From JAWKWH01 sp040830725 (lineage in GTDB: Bacteria > Pseudomonadota > Alphaproteobacteria > Rhizobiales > Rhizobiaceae), in assembly GCA_040830725.1 (NCBI GenBank), contig JBFOMG010000016.1:1-64000 (forward strand): a stretch of 64,000 nt of DNA, written 5' to 3'. A program made the translations under genes and the position numbers. The notes beneath the pieces were generated by a model. It had not been told where the DNA came from, searched no databases, and saw only the letters and a program-made list of their open reading frames with translations. Shown here in pieces: positions 1-8,525 of this stretch; positions within the stretch are counted from its first letter, which is position 1, and every line of letters begins with the position of its first letter.

Positions 1-148
1 CGCCAAGGACCTGTCACGCCGGAGCCTTGGCGATCCACTGGCCCAAAGCAAAGAAGCCCGACTTCGCTGACGCTTCGTCGTGGCATCCGCCTTCGCCCGC
101 AAATTTATCGCCAAGGACCTGTCACGCCGGAGCCTTGGCGAAGGCGGA

Positions 149-150
<2 letters not shown>
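1..150. repeat. Nested palindromic repeat, two 32-bp copies
   Basis: Two identical 32-bp units lie at 1-32 and 109-140. Each begins CGCCAAGG and ends CCTTGGCG, so each can fold into an 8-bp stem with a 16-nt loop. The second copy is also enclosed by a 12-bp inverted repeat, CATCCGCCTTCG at 84-95 and CGAAGGCGGATG at 139-150, whose right arm reaches the CCA end of the tRNA-Pro gene. On the minus strand this block follows the tRNA directly, so it may act as a 3' processing or termination structure, or be a small mobile palindromic element. No protein is supported here. Confidence 0.75.
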
Positions 151-225
<75 letters not shown>

Positions 226-370
226 TCCTTTCAGGCGTTCGAGCACATAGTGACATGCGGACAAAAACGCAACAGGGGAATTTGCCTTCATACGGCCGGC
301 GGCGCGGATTTGGTTGCCGCTTGAACCATTGGGTGTGCTGGCTGCGCGAAATATCAAACCGGCACGCATA

Positions 371-1171
371 TCAATCGCTGCAGGTCTTGATCTCCAACCC
401 GTCCGGCAATTTCGTCTCGCCATTGCCGCAGGCAAGATCGAGCCGCTGCTGGGTCAACCCGGCGGCGCCAGAGAGGTCCGACCCGCTGAAGTCGGCACTG
501 CGCAGATGGGCCTCATCCAGATTGGCGCCGTTGAAGCGGGTGGAAGTGAAATCGCCATGGGACAGATTGGCTGACGACAGGTTGGCGTTGGTGAAGTCCG
601 CATTTGAAGCGCTTACCCGGCTCAAATTCGCCCGTTCCATGTTGGCTTCAGAGAAATTCGCACCGTCCGCGTCGGCCCGCTCCAGTTCGGCGTTGCTCAT
701 ATTGGCGTTGTTCAGCTTGCTGCCCGCCAAATTGGCGCGCCGCATGAAGCTGTGGCGCATGTCGGCGTTGGCGAAATCCGCCTCATCGGCAAGACTTTCG
801 CCAAAATCCGTGTCGCGCAGGTCGGATTGGACGAACCTTGCGCCCGTCAGGGTGCTCTTTTCCAGGTCAGCGCCGCGCATCGACGCGGCTGAGAAATCGC
901 TGCCTGAAAGATCAGATTTCTCCAATTCGGCGCGGCGCAGGTCGGCTTCGGCAAAACTGGTGTTGGCCAGCCGGACACCTTTCATGTCGGCTTCGCGAAG
1001 GGTGGATTTGGCGAAATCGGCCCGATCAAGGTCCAGTCCCCTGAGCGACGACAAGTGCAAATCGCACCCCGGACAGCCGTTGTTAGCCGTGATCGAGGCC
1101 AGATCATTGGCCATGGCGGGAGCGGCCAATACCGAGGCCAGCGTGAGCAAAATCCAGGGTCTGACTTTCAT
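371..1171 (-). CDS. Exported pentapeptide-repeat protein
   Basis: This 266-residue protein begins with a Sec-type signal peptide (about residues 1-22, ending APAMA) and continues almost entirely as A(D/N)Lxx-type pentapeptide repeats, for example ADLRRAELEKSDLSGSDF and ANLSSANLSH. Such repeats fold into a right-handed quadrilateral beta-helix. Two Cys (CPGC) lie just after the signal peptide. The ATG at 1171 is preferred over an in-frame GTG at 1180 because AAGGG lies 8 nt upstream of it. The signal peptide suggests a periplasmic or cell-surface role; no biochemical function can be assigned. It stands alone, downstream of nothing obvious and upstream of tRNA-Pro on the same strand. Confidence 0.9.
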   Translation of the reverse strand: MKVRPWILLTLASVLAAPAMANDLASITANNGCPGCDLHLSSLRGLDLDRADFAKSTLREADMKGVRLANTSFAEADLRRAELEKSDLSGSDFSAASMRGADLEKSTLTGARFVQSDLRDTDFGESLADEADFANADMRHSFMRRANLAGSKLNNANMSNAELERADADGANFSEANMERANLSRVSASNADFTNANLSSANLSHGDFTSTRFNGANLDEAHLRSADFSGSDLSGAAGLTQQRLDLACGNGETKLPDGLEIKTCSD

Positions 1172-1275
1172 AGTTATCACCCTTTGAACAGAAAAGCCGG
1201 GGCCGGCGAACCAACCCGCTCAAGTGAACTCAGGTAGAGCAGCGGCGAATAATGTCGTTGATTCTGGTCAAATGC

Positions 1276-1575
1276 CTACGCAGATTCGATCTCGTCTATC
1301 TTCGAAAGCGTGGTCGTCATCTCATCTGCACTCACTGCGAGATCATAGGCAACTTGCAGGTTCATCCAGAACTGAGGTGTTGTCCGGAAGAACTTGGCCA
1401 GCCGGTAAGCGGTGTCCGCCGTGATGCCAATCTTCTCAGTCGAAATCCTTTCAATCCGGGTTCTCGGTACATTCAATTTCCTGGCGAGCGCGCCAGCACT
1501 CATATTCAACGGTATCAGATATTCTTCCCTGAGGATTTCTCCGGGGTGCACGACAGGTCCAGAAGTCATCGTCAT
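1276..1575 (-). CDS. higA: HigA-type antitoxin, Xre family
   Basis: The 99-residue product begins MTMTSGPVVHPGEILREEYL, the usual opening of HigA antitoxins. A helix-turn-helix follows at about residues 22-60 (MSAGALARKLNVPRTRIERI), then a short C-terminal helical region. HigA proteins neutralise the partner HigB nuclease and repress their own operon. The start at 1575 is chosen because GGAGCGA sits 5 nt upstream; an in-frame ATG at 1569 is also possible. It lies 14 nt downstream of the toxin gene, which is the reversed toxin-first order typical of higBA. Two TGTATCA palindromes upstream of higB are probable operators. Confidence 0.92.
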   Translation of the reverse strand: MTMTSGPVVHPGEILREEYLIPLNMSAGALARKLNVPRTRIERISTEKIGITADTAYRLAKFFRTTPQFWMNLQVAYDLAVSADEMTTTLSKIDEIESA

Positions 1576-1589
1576 CGTGATCGCTCCAA

Positions 1590-1874
1590 CTAATGATAGT
1601 CTGTGATTTCGACCAATTCGGGACCCACGGGGGTCCATACAAAGCAAACCCTGTATTGATCGTTGATCCTTATCGAGTGCTGTCCAGCCCTATTTCCCTT
1701 CAGCGCTTCTAGACGATTGCCGGGAGGAGAGCGAAGATCGTCAAGTACCAGGGCCGCGTTTAAAATAGCGAGCTTTCGCTGTGCTGGCCGAACCAGATCA
1801 GCCGGAAACCTTTTTGGCGGCTGTCCCCGCCAAACCTGTTCCGTCCGTTTGTCGTTGAATGACCTAATCATCAC
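1590..1874 (-). CDS. higB: HigB-type toxin, RelE/ParE superfamily
   Basis: A 94-residue basic protein with the RelE/ParE-fold signature of HigB. It has an N-terminal region (IRSFNDKRTEQVWRG), a central segment ending LRSPPGNRLEALKGN, and the conserved C-terminal strand QHSIRINDQYRVCF followed by VEITDYH. HigB family members cleave mRNA on the ribosome. The following gene on the same strand is the HigA antitoxin. Either ATG at 1874 or 1871 could be the start. Length is normal for the family and no damage is visible. Confidence 0.93.
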   Translation of the reverse strand: MMIRSFNDKRTEQVWRGQPPKRFPADLVRPAQRKLAILNAALVLDDLRSPPGNRLEALKGNRAGQHSIRINDQYRVCFVWTPVGPELVEITDYH

Positions 1875-1889
1875 TCACCCCCCAAGGAC

Positions 1890-1952
1890 TGTATCAATGT
1901 ATGATACAAAGTGAGAGGATTGTCAAGTGTTTTGTATCATTTGATGATACAA
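1890..1952 (-). promoter_or_regulatory. higBA promoter with two palindromic operators
   Basis: Two related dyads lie upstream of higB. The first is TGTATCA (1890-1896), a 5-nt spacer, then TGATACA (1902-1908). The second is perfect: TTGTATCAT (1932-1940), 3 nt, ATGATACAA (1944-1952). Between them the minus strand has a consensus -35 box TTGACA (1926-1921); a weak -10 box would fall inside the first dyad. The arrangement fits autorepression by HigA or a HigBA complex. The operator role is inferred; the palindromes are seen directly. Confidence 0.75.
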
Positions 1953-2004
1953 ATTTGTGACGCAAACCGCATAGAGTGAACGTTATCCGAGGCTGTAATT
2001 CGGA

Positions 2005-2673
2005 TCACCTTTCCAGCCCGGCCAGAACATCCGCCGCCAAGGCGCGTGAAACACGCGACTTCTTTTCCAATGACAGCTTGTCGATTTGTTCGACGATGCT
2101 GATCGCCGCGGCCAGCGACCGGTCGATGCGGTGAACAAGGAATTGCACAACATGTGGCGCGACTTCCAACTGCCGGTCGGCAAACAGCTTCGTGATGACG
2201 CCGGCAAGAAGTGCATCGTCCGGTTCGGCGATCTCGACGGTCGTTGCCGATTTGAGCCTTGACGCCAGATCGTCCAGTTGAACATCCCAAGCGCCGGGAA
2301 AATTCCGGCTGGTCAGCAGCAAACTGCCCGACAGGGTGCGCACCTGGTTGATCAAGTGGAACAACCCGGTCTCATCCAGGGCGCCAGCGCCAAGATCCTC
2401 AACCAGCGCCGCGCCGGACGGTGGCAAAACCGGCTCGCCAATGTTTGATGCATCAAAATCGGCAGCGCCGGCACGATGTTTCCAAATCGACGCCAGGTGT
2501 GACTTGCCGGAACCGACCGGACCGGCAAGGACAATGACGGGCGAGCTCCAGTCCGGCCAGCGCGAGATCAGTTTAACGGCTGCGCGATTGGTTTCGCCGA
2601 CGACCAGGTCTTCGGGCGCAAACCCCTCCACCGGGTCGAACTCCATGGGCAATTGGCGGGGTCGGTCGGCCAT
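2005..2673 (-). CDS. hda: Hda-type DnaA-related AAA+ protein
   Basis: A 222-residue protein resembling the AAA+ core of DnaA without its N-terminal and DNA-binding domains. It opens with QLPMEFDP, similar to the clamp-binding QL.(L/M).F motif of Hda, and has a Walker A at about residue 50 (GPVGSGKSH). The rest follows the short alphaproteobacterial Hda/DnaA-like pattern. Hda with ADP and the DNA-loaded sliding clamp stimulates ATP hydrolysis by DnaA and so limits re-initiation. It is encoded just downstream of the permease gene (8-nt gap) on the same strand, a conserved order in this bacterial group. Confidence 0.85.
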   Translation of the reverse strand: MADRPRQLPMEFDPVEGFAPEDLVVGETNRAAVKLISRWPDWSSPVIVLAGPVGSGKSHLASIWKHRAGAADFDASNIGEPVLPPSGAALVEDLGAGALDETGLFHLINQVRTLSGSLLLTSRNFPGAWDVQLDDLASRLKSATTVEIAEPDDALLAGVITKLFADRQLEVAPHVVQFLVHRIDRSLAAAISIVEQIDKLSLEKKSRVSRALAADVLAGLER

Positions 2674-2681
2674 TTCACGGA

Positions 2682-3815
2682 TCAGGAATCGTCGCCCTGA
2701 TGACCATTATAGAGCGGCGAGGCCAGATAGCGGTCTATGGCGAAACGGACCAGAACACCGACCGCGGCGGAAGCTGGCACCGCGATCAAGAGCCCGACAA
2801 AACCGAACAGCGATCCAAAGGCAAACAGGGCAAACATCAGCCACACCGGATGCAAACCGACGCTCGAGCCAACCAGCTTCGGCTGCAGGATATTGCCCTC
2901 GATAAACTGACCGGCAAAGAAAACGCATGCCGCAGCCGCGATCCAGATCCAGTCGGGCCAGAACTGCACCAGCGCCACTCCCAGAGCCAGCACCAGGCCA
3001 ACCAGCGAACCAACATAGGGAATGAAGCTGATCAGTCCGGCAAAAAGACCGATCAGCAGGCCGAAATTCAGGCCAATCAGTGTCAGGCCGATGGCATAGA
3101 ACAGGCCGAGCATGATGCAGACCGTGCCCTGCCCGCGCACAAAGGCAGCCGTCGACTTGTTGATGTCTGTAGCCAGCGTGCGCACGGTGCCCAAATGGTC
3201 GCGCGGCACCCAGCTGTCGATCTTGGCGATCATCTTGTCCCAGTCGAGCAGCATGTAAAACGCCACAACAGGCGTCACCACGAACAGGCCGGCGATATCG
3301 ACCAGCGCCTTGCCCGAGTTCCAGACCGACTGGAACAGGGTGGTCAAAAAACCCGCACCCTGTTGCAGAAGCGTGTTCAATCCCTCGCGCAATCCGACAG
3401 AATCAACGCCAATCGCTTCTTTCAGCCATTGCGGGTCAAAATCGCCGATCAGCGCCTGCAACCTGGTTATGTAACCGGGCATGCGGGAAATGAAATCGGC
3501 TAACTGGGTCGCCAATATCGGCATGACGATCATCAGCCCAAGAATAAAGACCAGCAAGAACCCGATGAGGATGGTGATTGTTGCTGCGACGCGCGACAGG
3601 CCCACCGCTTCCAGCCGGTCGGCGACCGGGTCCAGAAAATAGGCCAGGATCATGCCGGCGACAAAGGGCAGCAGGATGGCGCTGAACACATACAGAAACA
3701 GGATGAAGAACGCCGCCGTGACCAGCCAGAAAATGATCTGACGGCGAAATGTCGCCGCAACAGCGCGATCGCCCAGGTCCGTGCTAGCGTTGTCAGTCGC
3801 TTCCGGCATATCCAC
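2682..3815 (-). CDS. AI-2E/PerM family membrane transporter
   Basis: A 377-residue protein with the PerM/AI-2E exporter layout. There is an N-terminal pair of hydrophobic segments (about 25-70), a soluble central region with the family's amphipathic part (about 110-205), and a C-terminal cluster of membrane helices (about 215-360) containing the conserved FIPYVGS. Family members have been implicated in efflux of signalling molecules or ions; the substrate here is unknown. A GTG start at 3815 is supported by GAGG 7 nt upstream; ATG at 3809 is an alternative. The start overlaps the end of the preceding CDP-alcohol phosphatidyltransferase gene by 23 nt, so the two are probably translationally coupled. 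Confidence 0.9.
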   Translation of the reverse strand: MDMPEATDNASTDLGDRAVAATFRRQIIFWLVTAAFFILFLYVFSAILLPFVAGMILAYFLDPVADRLEAVGLSRVAATITILIGFLLVFILGLMIVMPILATQLADFISRMPGYITRLQALIGDFDPQWLKEAIGVDSVGLREGLNTLLQQGAGFLTTLFQSVWNSGKALVDIAGLFVVTPVVAFYMLLDWDKMIAKIDSWVPRDHLGTVRTLATDINKSTAAFVRGQGTVCIMLGLFYAIGLTLIGLNFGLLIGLFAGLISFIPYVGSLVGLVLALGVALVQFWPDWIWIAAAACVFFAGQFIEGNILQPKLVGSSVGLHPVWLMFALFAFGSLFGFVGLLIAVPASAAVGVLVRFAIDRYLASPLYNGHQGDDS

Positions 3816-4338
3816 CCATGTGCCTCAACCAGGTGACGAAATAGGCCGCGGTGGAACTTGCGGTCAAGAGCGCGGAGATGATGATCAGCCAATCGCGAAC
3901 CGGTCCGAACCCGGTCTGAAACGCCAGTTCCGCCAAAACCCAGGCCGCCAGCGTGATCTGAACCGCCGTATTGGCTTTGGATACAAACAGCGGCTTCATC
4001 TCGATCGGGTGCTCCATGATGGTCGACAACATCACAGCGCCGACGATCAGCACATCCCGCGATACTGCAAGGATAACCAGCCAAAGCGGCAGCTCTCCCA
4101 GAAAACCGAGCGTTACAAAAACCGTTACCAGCAGCAGCTTGTCGGCCAGCGGATCCAGATAGGCGCCCAGTTCGGACCGCTGGTTGAATTGTCTGGCGAC
4201 AAAACCATCGACACCGTCGGATACGCCGGCGATGACAAATCCCGCAACAGCCCAGCCCATCTCGCCGCGCAGCATGGCGTAGATGATTGCGGGCACGAGT
4301 ACGAAACGCAAAACAGTGATCAAATTTGGGACGGTCAA
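3793..4338 (-). CDS. CDP-alcohol phosphatidyltransferase family protein
   Basis: A 181-residue integral membrane enzyme with the full CDP-alcohol phosphotransferase motif DG-x2-AR-x8-G-x3-D-x3-D (from DGVDGFVAR to LDPLADK at about residues 45-72). Several hydrophobic helices follow. The family joins a CDP-linked lipid to a small alcohol. This is a second, divergent member next to the true pgsA-like gene at 18.7 kb, so its acceptor is not obvious. Translation probably starts at TTG 4338, with GGAG 7 nt upstream; no ATG fits the conserved N-terminus (VPNLITVLR). It heads a three-gene minus-strand unit with the permease and the Hda-like gene, divergent from purM. Confidence 0.88.
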   Translation of the reverse strand: MTVPNLITVLRFVLVPAIIYAMLRGEMGWAVAGFVIAGVSDGVDGFVARQFNQRSELGAYLDPLADKLLLVTVFVTLGFLGELPLWLVILAVSRDVLIVGAVMLSTIMEHPIEMKPLFVSKANTAVQITLAAWVLAELAFQTGFGPVRDWLIIISALLTASSTAAYFVTWLRHMGGYAGSD

Positions 4339-4563
4339 GCCGGATCTCCACTGCCTGCATCAGATCATATTGCGATTCATGCAGCCAATCACATGGTGCA
4401 TTTCAAGCCAAATCACAAGGTATCTGTTTTGTTTGCGCGTTCGGTGGCAAAATGTGCTGGATGATGGGTAATCGCCCTTGCCGCCCCCAAGCTGGAAGTG
4501 CAAGGAAGTCGCCTGAAATGCAGCGCCGCGAAAGTGGCGGTCACATATCCGGGACCTCCCGAC

Positions 4564-5628
4564 ATGAACGATCGCAAGAACGGATTGACCTACGAAGAAG
4601 CCGGTGTCGACATTGATGCCGGAAATGCACTGGTAGAAAAGATCAAGCCGTTGGTGCGATCGACACAGCGGCCAGGCGCCGATGGTGAAATTGGCGGTTT
4701 CGGAGGTTTGTTCGACCTCAAGGCGGCGGGTTTTTCCGACCCGATCCTGGTGGCTGCCAATGATGGTGTGGGCACCAAGCTGAAGATAGCGATCGAAGCC
4801 GGGATCCATGACACGGTCGGCATCGATCTCGTCGCCATGTGTGTCAATGATCTCGTTGTCCAGGGTGCCGAGCCACTGCTTTTTCTTGACTATTTTGCCA
4901 CCGGCAAGCTTGACCCCGACATGGGAGCGCAAATTGTTGCCGGCATCGCCGAAGGTTGCCGGCAGGCAGGCTGTGCCCTGCTCGGCGGCGAAACGGCCGA
5001 GATGCCTGGCATGTACTCGGGTGACGATTATGATCTTGCCGGATTCGCCGTCGGCGCAGTGGAGCGCGACCGGCTGCTGCCAAGCGATGATTTCTCCGAT
5101 AGCGACGTGATTTTGGGGATTGCATCCTCCGGTCTGCATTCAAACGGATTTTCGCTGGTGCGGCGGATCGTCGAGATGACCGGGTTGAGTTATGATGATC
5201 CGGCGCCATTCGACAGCGATAAAACGCTCGGGCAGGCGCTGCTTGAGCCGACGCGCATCTATGTCAAACCATTGCTGGAAGCAATGCGTGGCACCCACGG
5301 CATCAAGGCATTGGCGCATATCACCGGTGGCGGCTTTCCCGAAAACATACCACGGGTGCTGACCGATGACTGGTCGGCGATCCTCAATCTCGACACGATC
5401 GAGGTGCCGGAGGTGTTTTCGTGGATCGCCAAGGCGGGCGGAGTGGAACCGGAGGAGATGCTGCGCACCTTTAACTGCGGTATCGGCATGATTGCGGTTG
5501 TTGCCGCCGGACAGGCGGCACAGGTAGCCGCAGTATTGCAGCAGGCAGGAGACACGGTCACGCCGGTTGGCCGCATCGTTCCGCGACGCGAGACCGGTGT
5601 CATCTATCGCGGGTCGATTGACCTATGA
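4564..5628 (+). CDS. purM: Phosphoribosylformylglycinamidine cyclo-ligase
   Basis: PurM (AIR synthetase, 354 residues) closes the imidazole ring in de novo purine synthesis, converting FGAM to AIR with ATP. Conserved parts are visible: LTYEEAGVDIDAGN at the N-terminus, GGFGGLFDL, DGVGTKLKIA, LDYFATGKL, GGETAEMPGMY, SSGLHSNGFSLVR and HITGGGFPENIPRVL. The ATG at 4564 matches the family N-terminus; an upstream in-frame GTG (4498) would add 22 unrelated residues. Its stop overlaps the purN start (ATGA), indicating a purMN operon. It is divergent from the CDP-alcohol phosphatidyltransferase gene. Confidence 0.97.
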   Translation: MNDRKNGLTYEEAGVDIDAGNALVEKIKPLVRSTQRPGADGEIGGFGGLFDLKAAGFSDPILVAANDGVGTKLKIAIEAGIHDTVGIDLVAMCVNDLVVQGAEPLLFLDYFATGKLDPDMGAQIVAGIAEGCRQAGCALLGGETAEMPGMYSGDDYDLAGFAVGAVERDRLLPSDDFSDSDVILGIASSGLHSNGFSLVRRIVEMTGLSYDDPAPFDSDKTLGQALLEPTRIYVKPLLEAMRGTHGIKALAHITGGGFPENIPRVLTDDWSAILNLDTIEVPEVFSWIAKAGGVEPEEMLRTFNCGIGMIAVVAAGQAAQVAAVLQQAGDTVTPVGRIVPRRETGVIYRGSIDL

Positions 5629-6242
5629 ATACCAACCGCCGCAAACGCGTTGCCGTACTGATCTCCGGCCGGGGCACCAACATGTCGGCACTGATCAATG
5701 CGGCAATCGACCCGCAATTTCCGGCGGAAATCAAGCTGGTACTTTCCAATCGTGAAGACGCCGCAGGGCTTGAGACCGCAGACGCAGCGGGAATTGCCAC
5801 AAGAGCGATCCCGCATGGCGGATTTGCCGAGCGCAGCGAGCATGAAGCGGCAATCGACGCGGCGCTCAAATCAGCCAGTATCGAGATCGTCTGCCTGGCC
5901 GGCTATATGCGTTTGCTATCTTCGGATTTCGTGCAGCGCTGGCAGGGCCGCATGATCAACATCCATCCCTCAATCCTTCCGGCATTCAAGGGACTGGATA
6001 CCCATGCGCGCGCGCTTCATGCCGGCTGCCGTGTGCACGGGGCGACGGTTCATTTCGTTACCGCCGACATGGATGAAGGGCCGATCATCCTGCAGGAACC
6101 CGTCCGCGTTGAGCTGGATGACACCGAGGAGACGCTGGCAGCCCGCGTCTTGACAGTGGAACACCAGATCTACCCGGAAGCGCTTGCCATGGTCGCCAGC
6201 GGCGCGGTGCGCATGAGTGCCGGACGGGCGGTGTTCAGTTAA
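5625..6242 (+). CDS. purN: Phosphoribosylglycinamide formyltransferase
   Basis: PurN (205 residues) transfers a formyl group from 10-formyl-tetrahydrofolate to GAR, the third step of de novo purine synthesis. The N-terminal VLISGRGTNMSALI loop binds the phosphoribosyl substrate. The active-site segment NIHPSILPAFKGLDTH (Asn and His) and the later Asp in DMDEGPIILQ are intact. It overlaps purM by 4 nt and is translated with it. Normal length. Confidence 0.97.
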   Translation: MNTNRRKRVAVLISGRGTNMSALINAAIDPQFPAEIKLVLSNREDAAGLETADAAGIATRAIPHGGFAERSEHEAAIDAALKSASIEIVCLAGYMRLLSSDFVQRWQGRMINIHPSILPAFKGLDTHARALHAGCRVHGATVHFVTADMDEGPIILQEPVRVELDDTEETLAARVLTVEHQIYPEALAMVASGAVRMSAGRAVFS

Positions 6243-6257
6243 GGTGTCGTAAGCATT

Positions 6258-6290
6258 GCCTGTCGCCGAAACACAATCGGCTTGGCAGGC
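6258..6290. terminator. Possible hairpin between convergent purN and isomerase gene
   Basis: The sequence from GCCTGTC to GGCAGGC folds into a two-part stem (7 bp with one wobble, then GCCGA/TCGGC, loop of 7 nt, a 2-nt bulge). It lies between the convergent ends of purN and the following minus-strand gene. No T-run follows, so it may be a weak or Rho-assisted end, or only a structural signal. Confidence 0.35.
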
Positions 6291-6318
6291 GTTCGGTAAA
6301 TCCAACCAGCAGGCGCTC

Positions 6319-6927
6319 CTATTTCCCGCTCGAGATCTGTTCCTCGATCTGCGCAAGTCGCTCCTTGCCGAAATACATCTCGCCATCGACGAAGAAGGTG
6401 GGCATGCCAAAGGCGCCGCGCGCCACGGCGGCCGCCGTGTTCTCAAACAGTTTGGCTTTGACATCACTTTCCTGGATACGCGCGGCAATGTGCGCTCCGT
6501 CGATCCCGGCATCGGTGAGCGCTTTCACAAAGATCTCCGGATCATCCATCTTTTGGCCTTCCTCCCACATGAGTTTCAGGCCGGCTTCGACATACCGGTC
6601 GAGATCCCCGTCCATTTTTGCCGCCACGGCGCCGCGCATGAGCATGACGGTGTTGACCGGAAAATGGGGATTGAACTTGAAACCAGTGATGTTGTGCTTT
6701 TTGAGAAACCGGGCAAACTCCAGACGGTCGTAGTCCAGCTTTCCCTTGATCTTGGCGAGGGAAATCATTGGCGCCTGATTGCCGGTTTCCTTGAATATTC
6801 CGCCGAGCAAACAGGGGATGATGTCCAGTTCGGCGCCAAGGCGGGCGGCCATAGGAACAATCGCCTTGTGGGCGAGGTAGGCATTGGGGCTGCCGAAATC
6901 GAAAATGAACTCAATTTTTGACGTCAT
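6319..6927 (-). CDS. 2-hydroxychromene-2-carboxylate isomerase family (DsbA-like)
   Basis: A 202-residue thioredoxin-fold protein of the HCCA isomerase / kappa-class GST group. The N-terminal FIFDFGSPNAYLAHKAI places the conserved Ser next to Pro where glutathione binds. The C-terminal FGMPTFFVDGEMYFGKERL contains the cis-Pro strand. Related enzymes isomerise aromatic breakdown products using glutathione. The ATG at 6927 is preferred over the extended reading because the added residues are non-conserved; GAGAGG lies upstream. The start overlaps the end of the HxlR regulator gene by 17 nt, so the two are co-transcribed and face the divergent SDR gene. Confidence 0.88.
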   Translation of the reverse strand: MTSKIEFIFDFGSPNAYLAHKAIVPMAARLGAELDIIPCLLGGIFKETGNQAPMISLAKIKGKLDYDRLEFARFLKKHNITGFKFNPHFPVNTVMLMRGAVAAKMDGDLDRYVEAGLKLMWEEGQKMDDPEIFVKALTDAGIDGAHIAARIQESDVKAKLFENTAAAVARGAFGMPTFFVDGEMYFGKERLAQIEEQISSGK

Positions 6928-7459
6928 GACGCGTTTCGCCTCTCTGTGATTTTCCGTTGGCGGAGGATGTTTGTTGTGCAAGCAGCACCTTGGCGAGCCG
7001 CTTGCGGGTCGCTGGCCCCGCCCCTGGGCCCGGTTTCACAACCAGCTGATCGAGGGCCAGCTGGTTGCCCCGTGCGCCGACGATGCCACAGGGTTCAACC
7101 GGATCACCCGTGGAGCGCTCGACGATCTCGATTGTTTCATTTCCCGGTCCGAAGATGTGCTGGTTCCCCCATTGCGACATGGCGATGAAGACCGGAGCCA
7201 GAGACCGGCCTTTTGGCGTGAGACGGTACTCATATCTTGTGCCGCTGCGCGAAATATTGCGCTTCTCAAACACACCGTTGCCGACCAGAAATGCAAGCCG
7301 CGCGGAAAGCAGGTTTTTTGCAATCCCGGTGTTGCGCCTGAACTCGCTGAAGCGGGTCACGCCATAAAACGATTCTCTTATGATCAGCCAGGTCCAATGG
7401 TCGCCGAACAGGTTGAGCATCGCGGCAACGGGACAGTCTTGTGTGTGTGCTTTGACCAT
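6911..7459 (-). CDS. HxlR-family transcriptional regulator
   Basis: A 182-residue winged-helix protein. The HxlR core is clear: CPVAAMLNLFGDHWTWLIIR, then the recognition helix region GIAKNLLSARLAFLV and wing RYEYRLTPKGRSL (about residues 8-95). A C-terminal extension of about 85 residues, possibly an effector or metal-binding segment, goes beyond the minimal HxlR domain. HxlR proteins often sense electrophiles and control neighbouring detoxification genes. It overlaps the isomerase gene downstream and is divergent from an SDR gene (121 bp apart), so the shared intergenic region probably carries its operator. Confidence 0.9.
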   Translation of the reverse strand: MVKAHTQDCPVAAMLNLFGDHWTWLIIRESFYGVTRFSEFRRNTGIAKNLLSARLAFLVGNGVFEKRNISRSGTRYEYRLTPKGRSLAPVFIAMSQWGNQHIFGPGNETIEIVERSTGDPVEPCGIVGARGNQLALDQLVVKPGPGAGPATRKRLAKVLLAQQTSSANGKSQRGETRHDVKN

Positions 7460-7580
7460 GTGGCCGAAGGTCTCCGCCTGGTTTTCCAATTCCCTGTGGA
7501 CCTTAGCAAAATTTGGTTTAAAATTGCAACTAAATGGATGCCTGATATTGGCCAGGGAAGTGTTGTGAGGAGGAGTTGCG

Positions 7581-8348
7581 ATGACAAAACCGGTCTGTCT
7601 CGTCATCGGTGCCGGAGCCGGCATTGGCGGTACGGTGGGCAAGAAATTCGCCGGTAATGGATATCACGCGGTGCTTTGCCGCCGCAGCGACAGCGAGGGC
7701 CTGGACCGTCTGGTAGCAGACATCCGGTCATCGGGCGGTGAAGCGACCGGCGTCATGCTCAATGCGATCGAGGAAAACACGATCGAGGACTGCGTCGAAA
7801 ACGTCGAAGCCAACACCGGTCCGATCGAAGTAATCCTCTACAATCTCGGCGCCCAGATCGGCGACCGGACGCTGGACGACACCCCTTACAAGTCATTCGA
7901 AATGGGCTGGCGGCTGGCGACATTCGGATTGTTCCGCCTGGCCAAATCCGCCTTCCCGCACATGCAAAAGCGCGGCAAGGGAACGCTGTTGGTAACATCG
8001 GCCACCGCCGCGGTGCGGGGCAATGCCGGCCAGCACTCGCACGCGGCCGCCATGGGAGGGCGCCGGATGCTATGCCAGACGCTCAACGCACAGTTTGCCC
8101 CGCTCGGCATCCATGTCGCCCACATCCTTGTCGACGGCGCGGTCGATGCGCCGGATACGCTTGGAAAGATGCTCGGGCCGGAGCTTTTCACGAAGTTGCG
8201 GGAGACGAAGGGGGCCGAAGACGGCCTGCTGTTGCCGGAGAAAATGGCCGAAACCTATTTTCATCTTGCCATGCAGCACCGCTCGGCCTGGACCCATGAA
8301 CTGGATCTGAGGTCCTATTCCGACCTGGCCTGGTGGAATCACAGGTAG
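7581..8348 (+). CDS. SDR-family protein with non-canonical active site
   Basis: A 255-residue Rossmann-fold protein of the short-chain dehydrogenase superfamily. The nucleotide-binding loop reads VIGAGAGIGG, the NAG-like motif reads YNLGAQ, and the catalytic-Ser strand reads LLVTSATAAVRG. Where SDRs normally have Y-x3-K, this protein has HAAAM (His and Met), followed by the usual helix. Many members of this subgroup have Phe rather than Tyr here but still keep the Lys. It may therefore be a pseudo-enzyme, a binding protein, or use a different mechanism. GGAGG lies upstream of the ATG. Divergent from the HxlR/isomerase pair. Confidence 0.88.
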   Translation: MTKPVCLVIGAGAGIGGTVGKKFAGNGYHAVLCRRSDSEGLDRLVADIRSSGGEATGVMLNAIEENTIEDCVENVEANTGPIEVILYNLGAQIGDRTLDDTPYKSFEMGWRLATFGLFRLAKSAFPHMQKRGKGTLLVTSATAAVRGNAGQHSHAAAMGGRRMLCQTLNAQFAPLGIHVAHILVDGAVDAPDTLGKMLGPELFTKLRETKGAEDGLLLPEKMAETYFHLAMQHRSAWTHELDLRSYSDLAWWNHR

Positions 8349-8525
8349 CTGGCGGGTGCGGGTAGTGGCTTGCTCGTATGATCGCCCAGCGACGAATTGC
8401 ACCCCGAAAACGAGCCGCAGACAGCCCAGCGCCCAAAGGCTTTGATTACCGGCTCAAAACTTGTGAGATATGGACCGAACGGCAGATTTGGGGCCAAAGC
8501 GGACGCGTCTCGCATTCGTCCCAAT

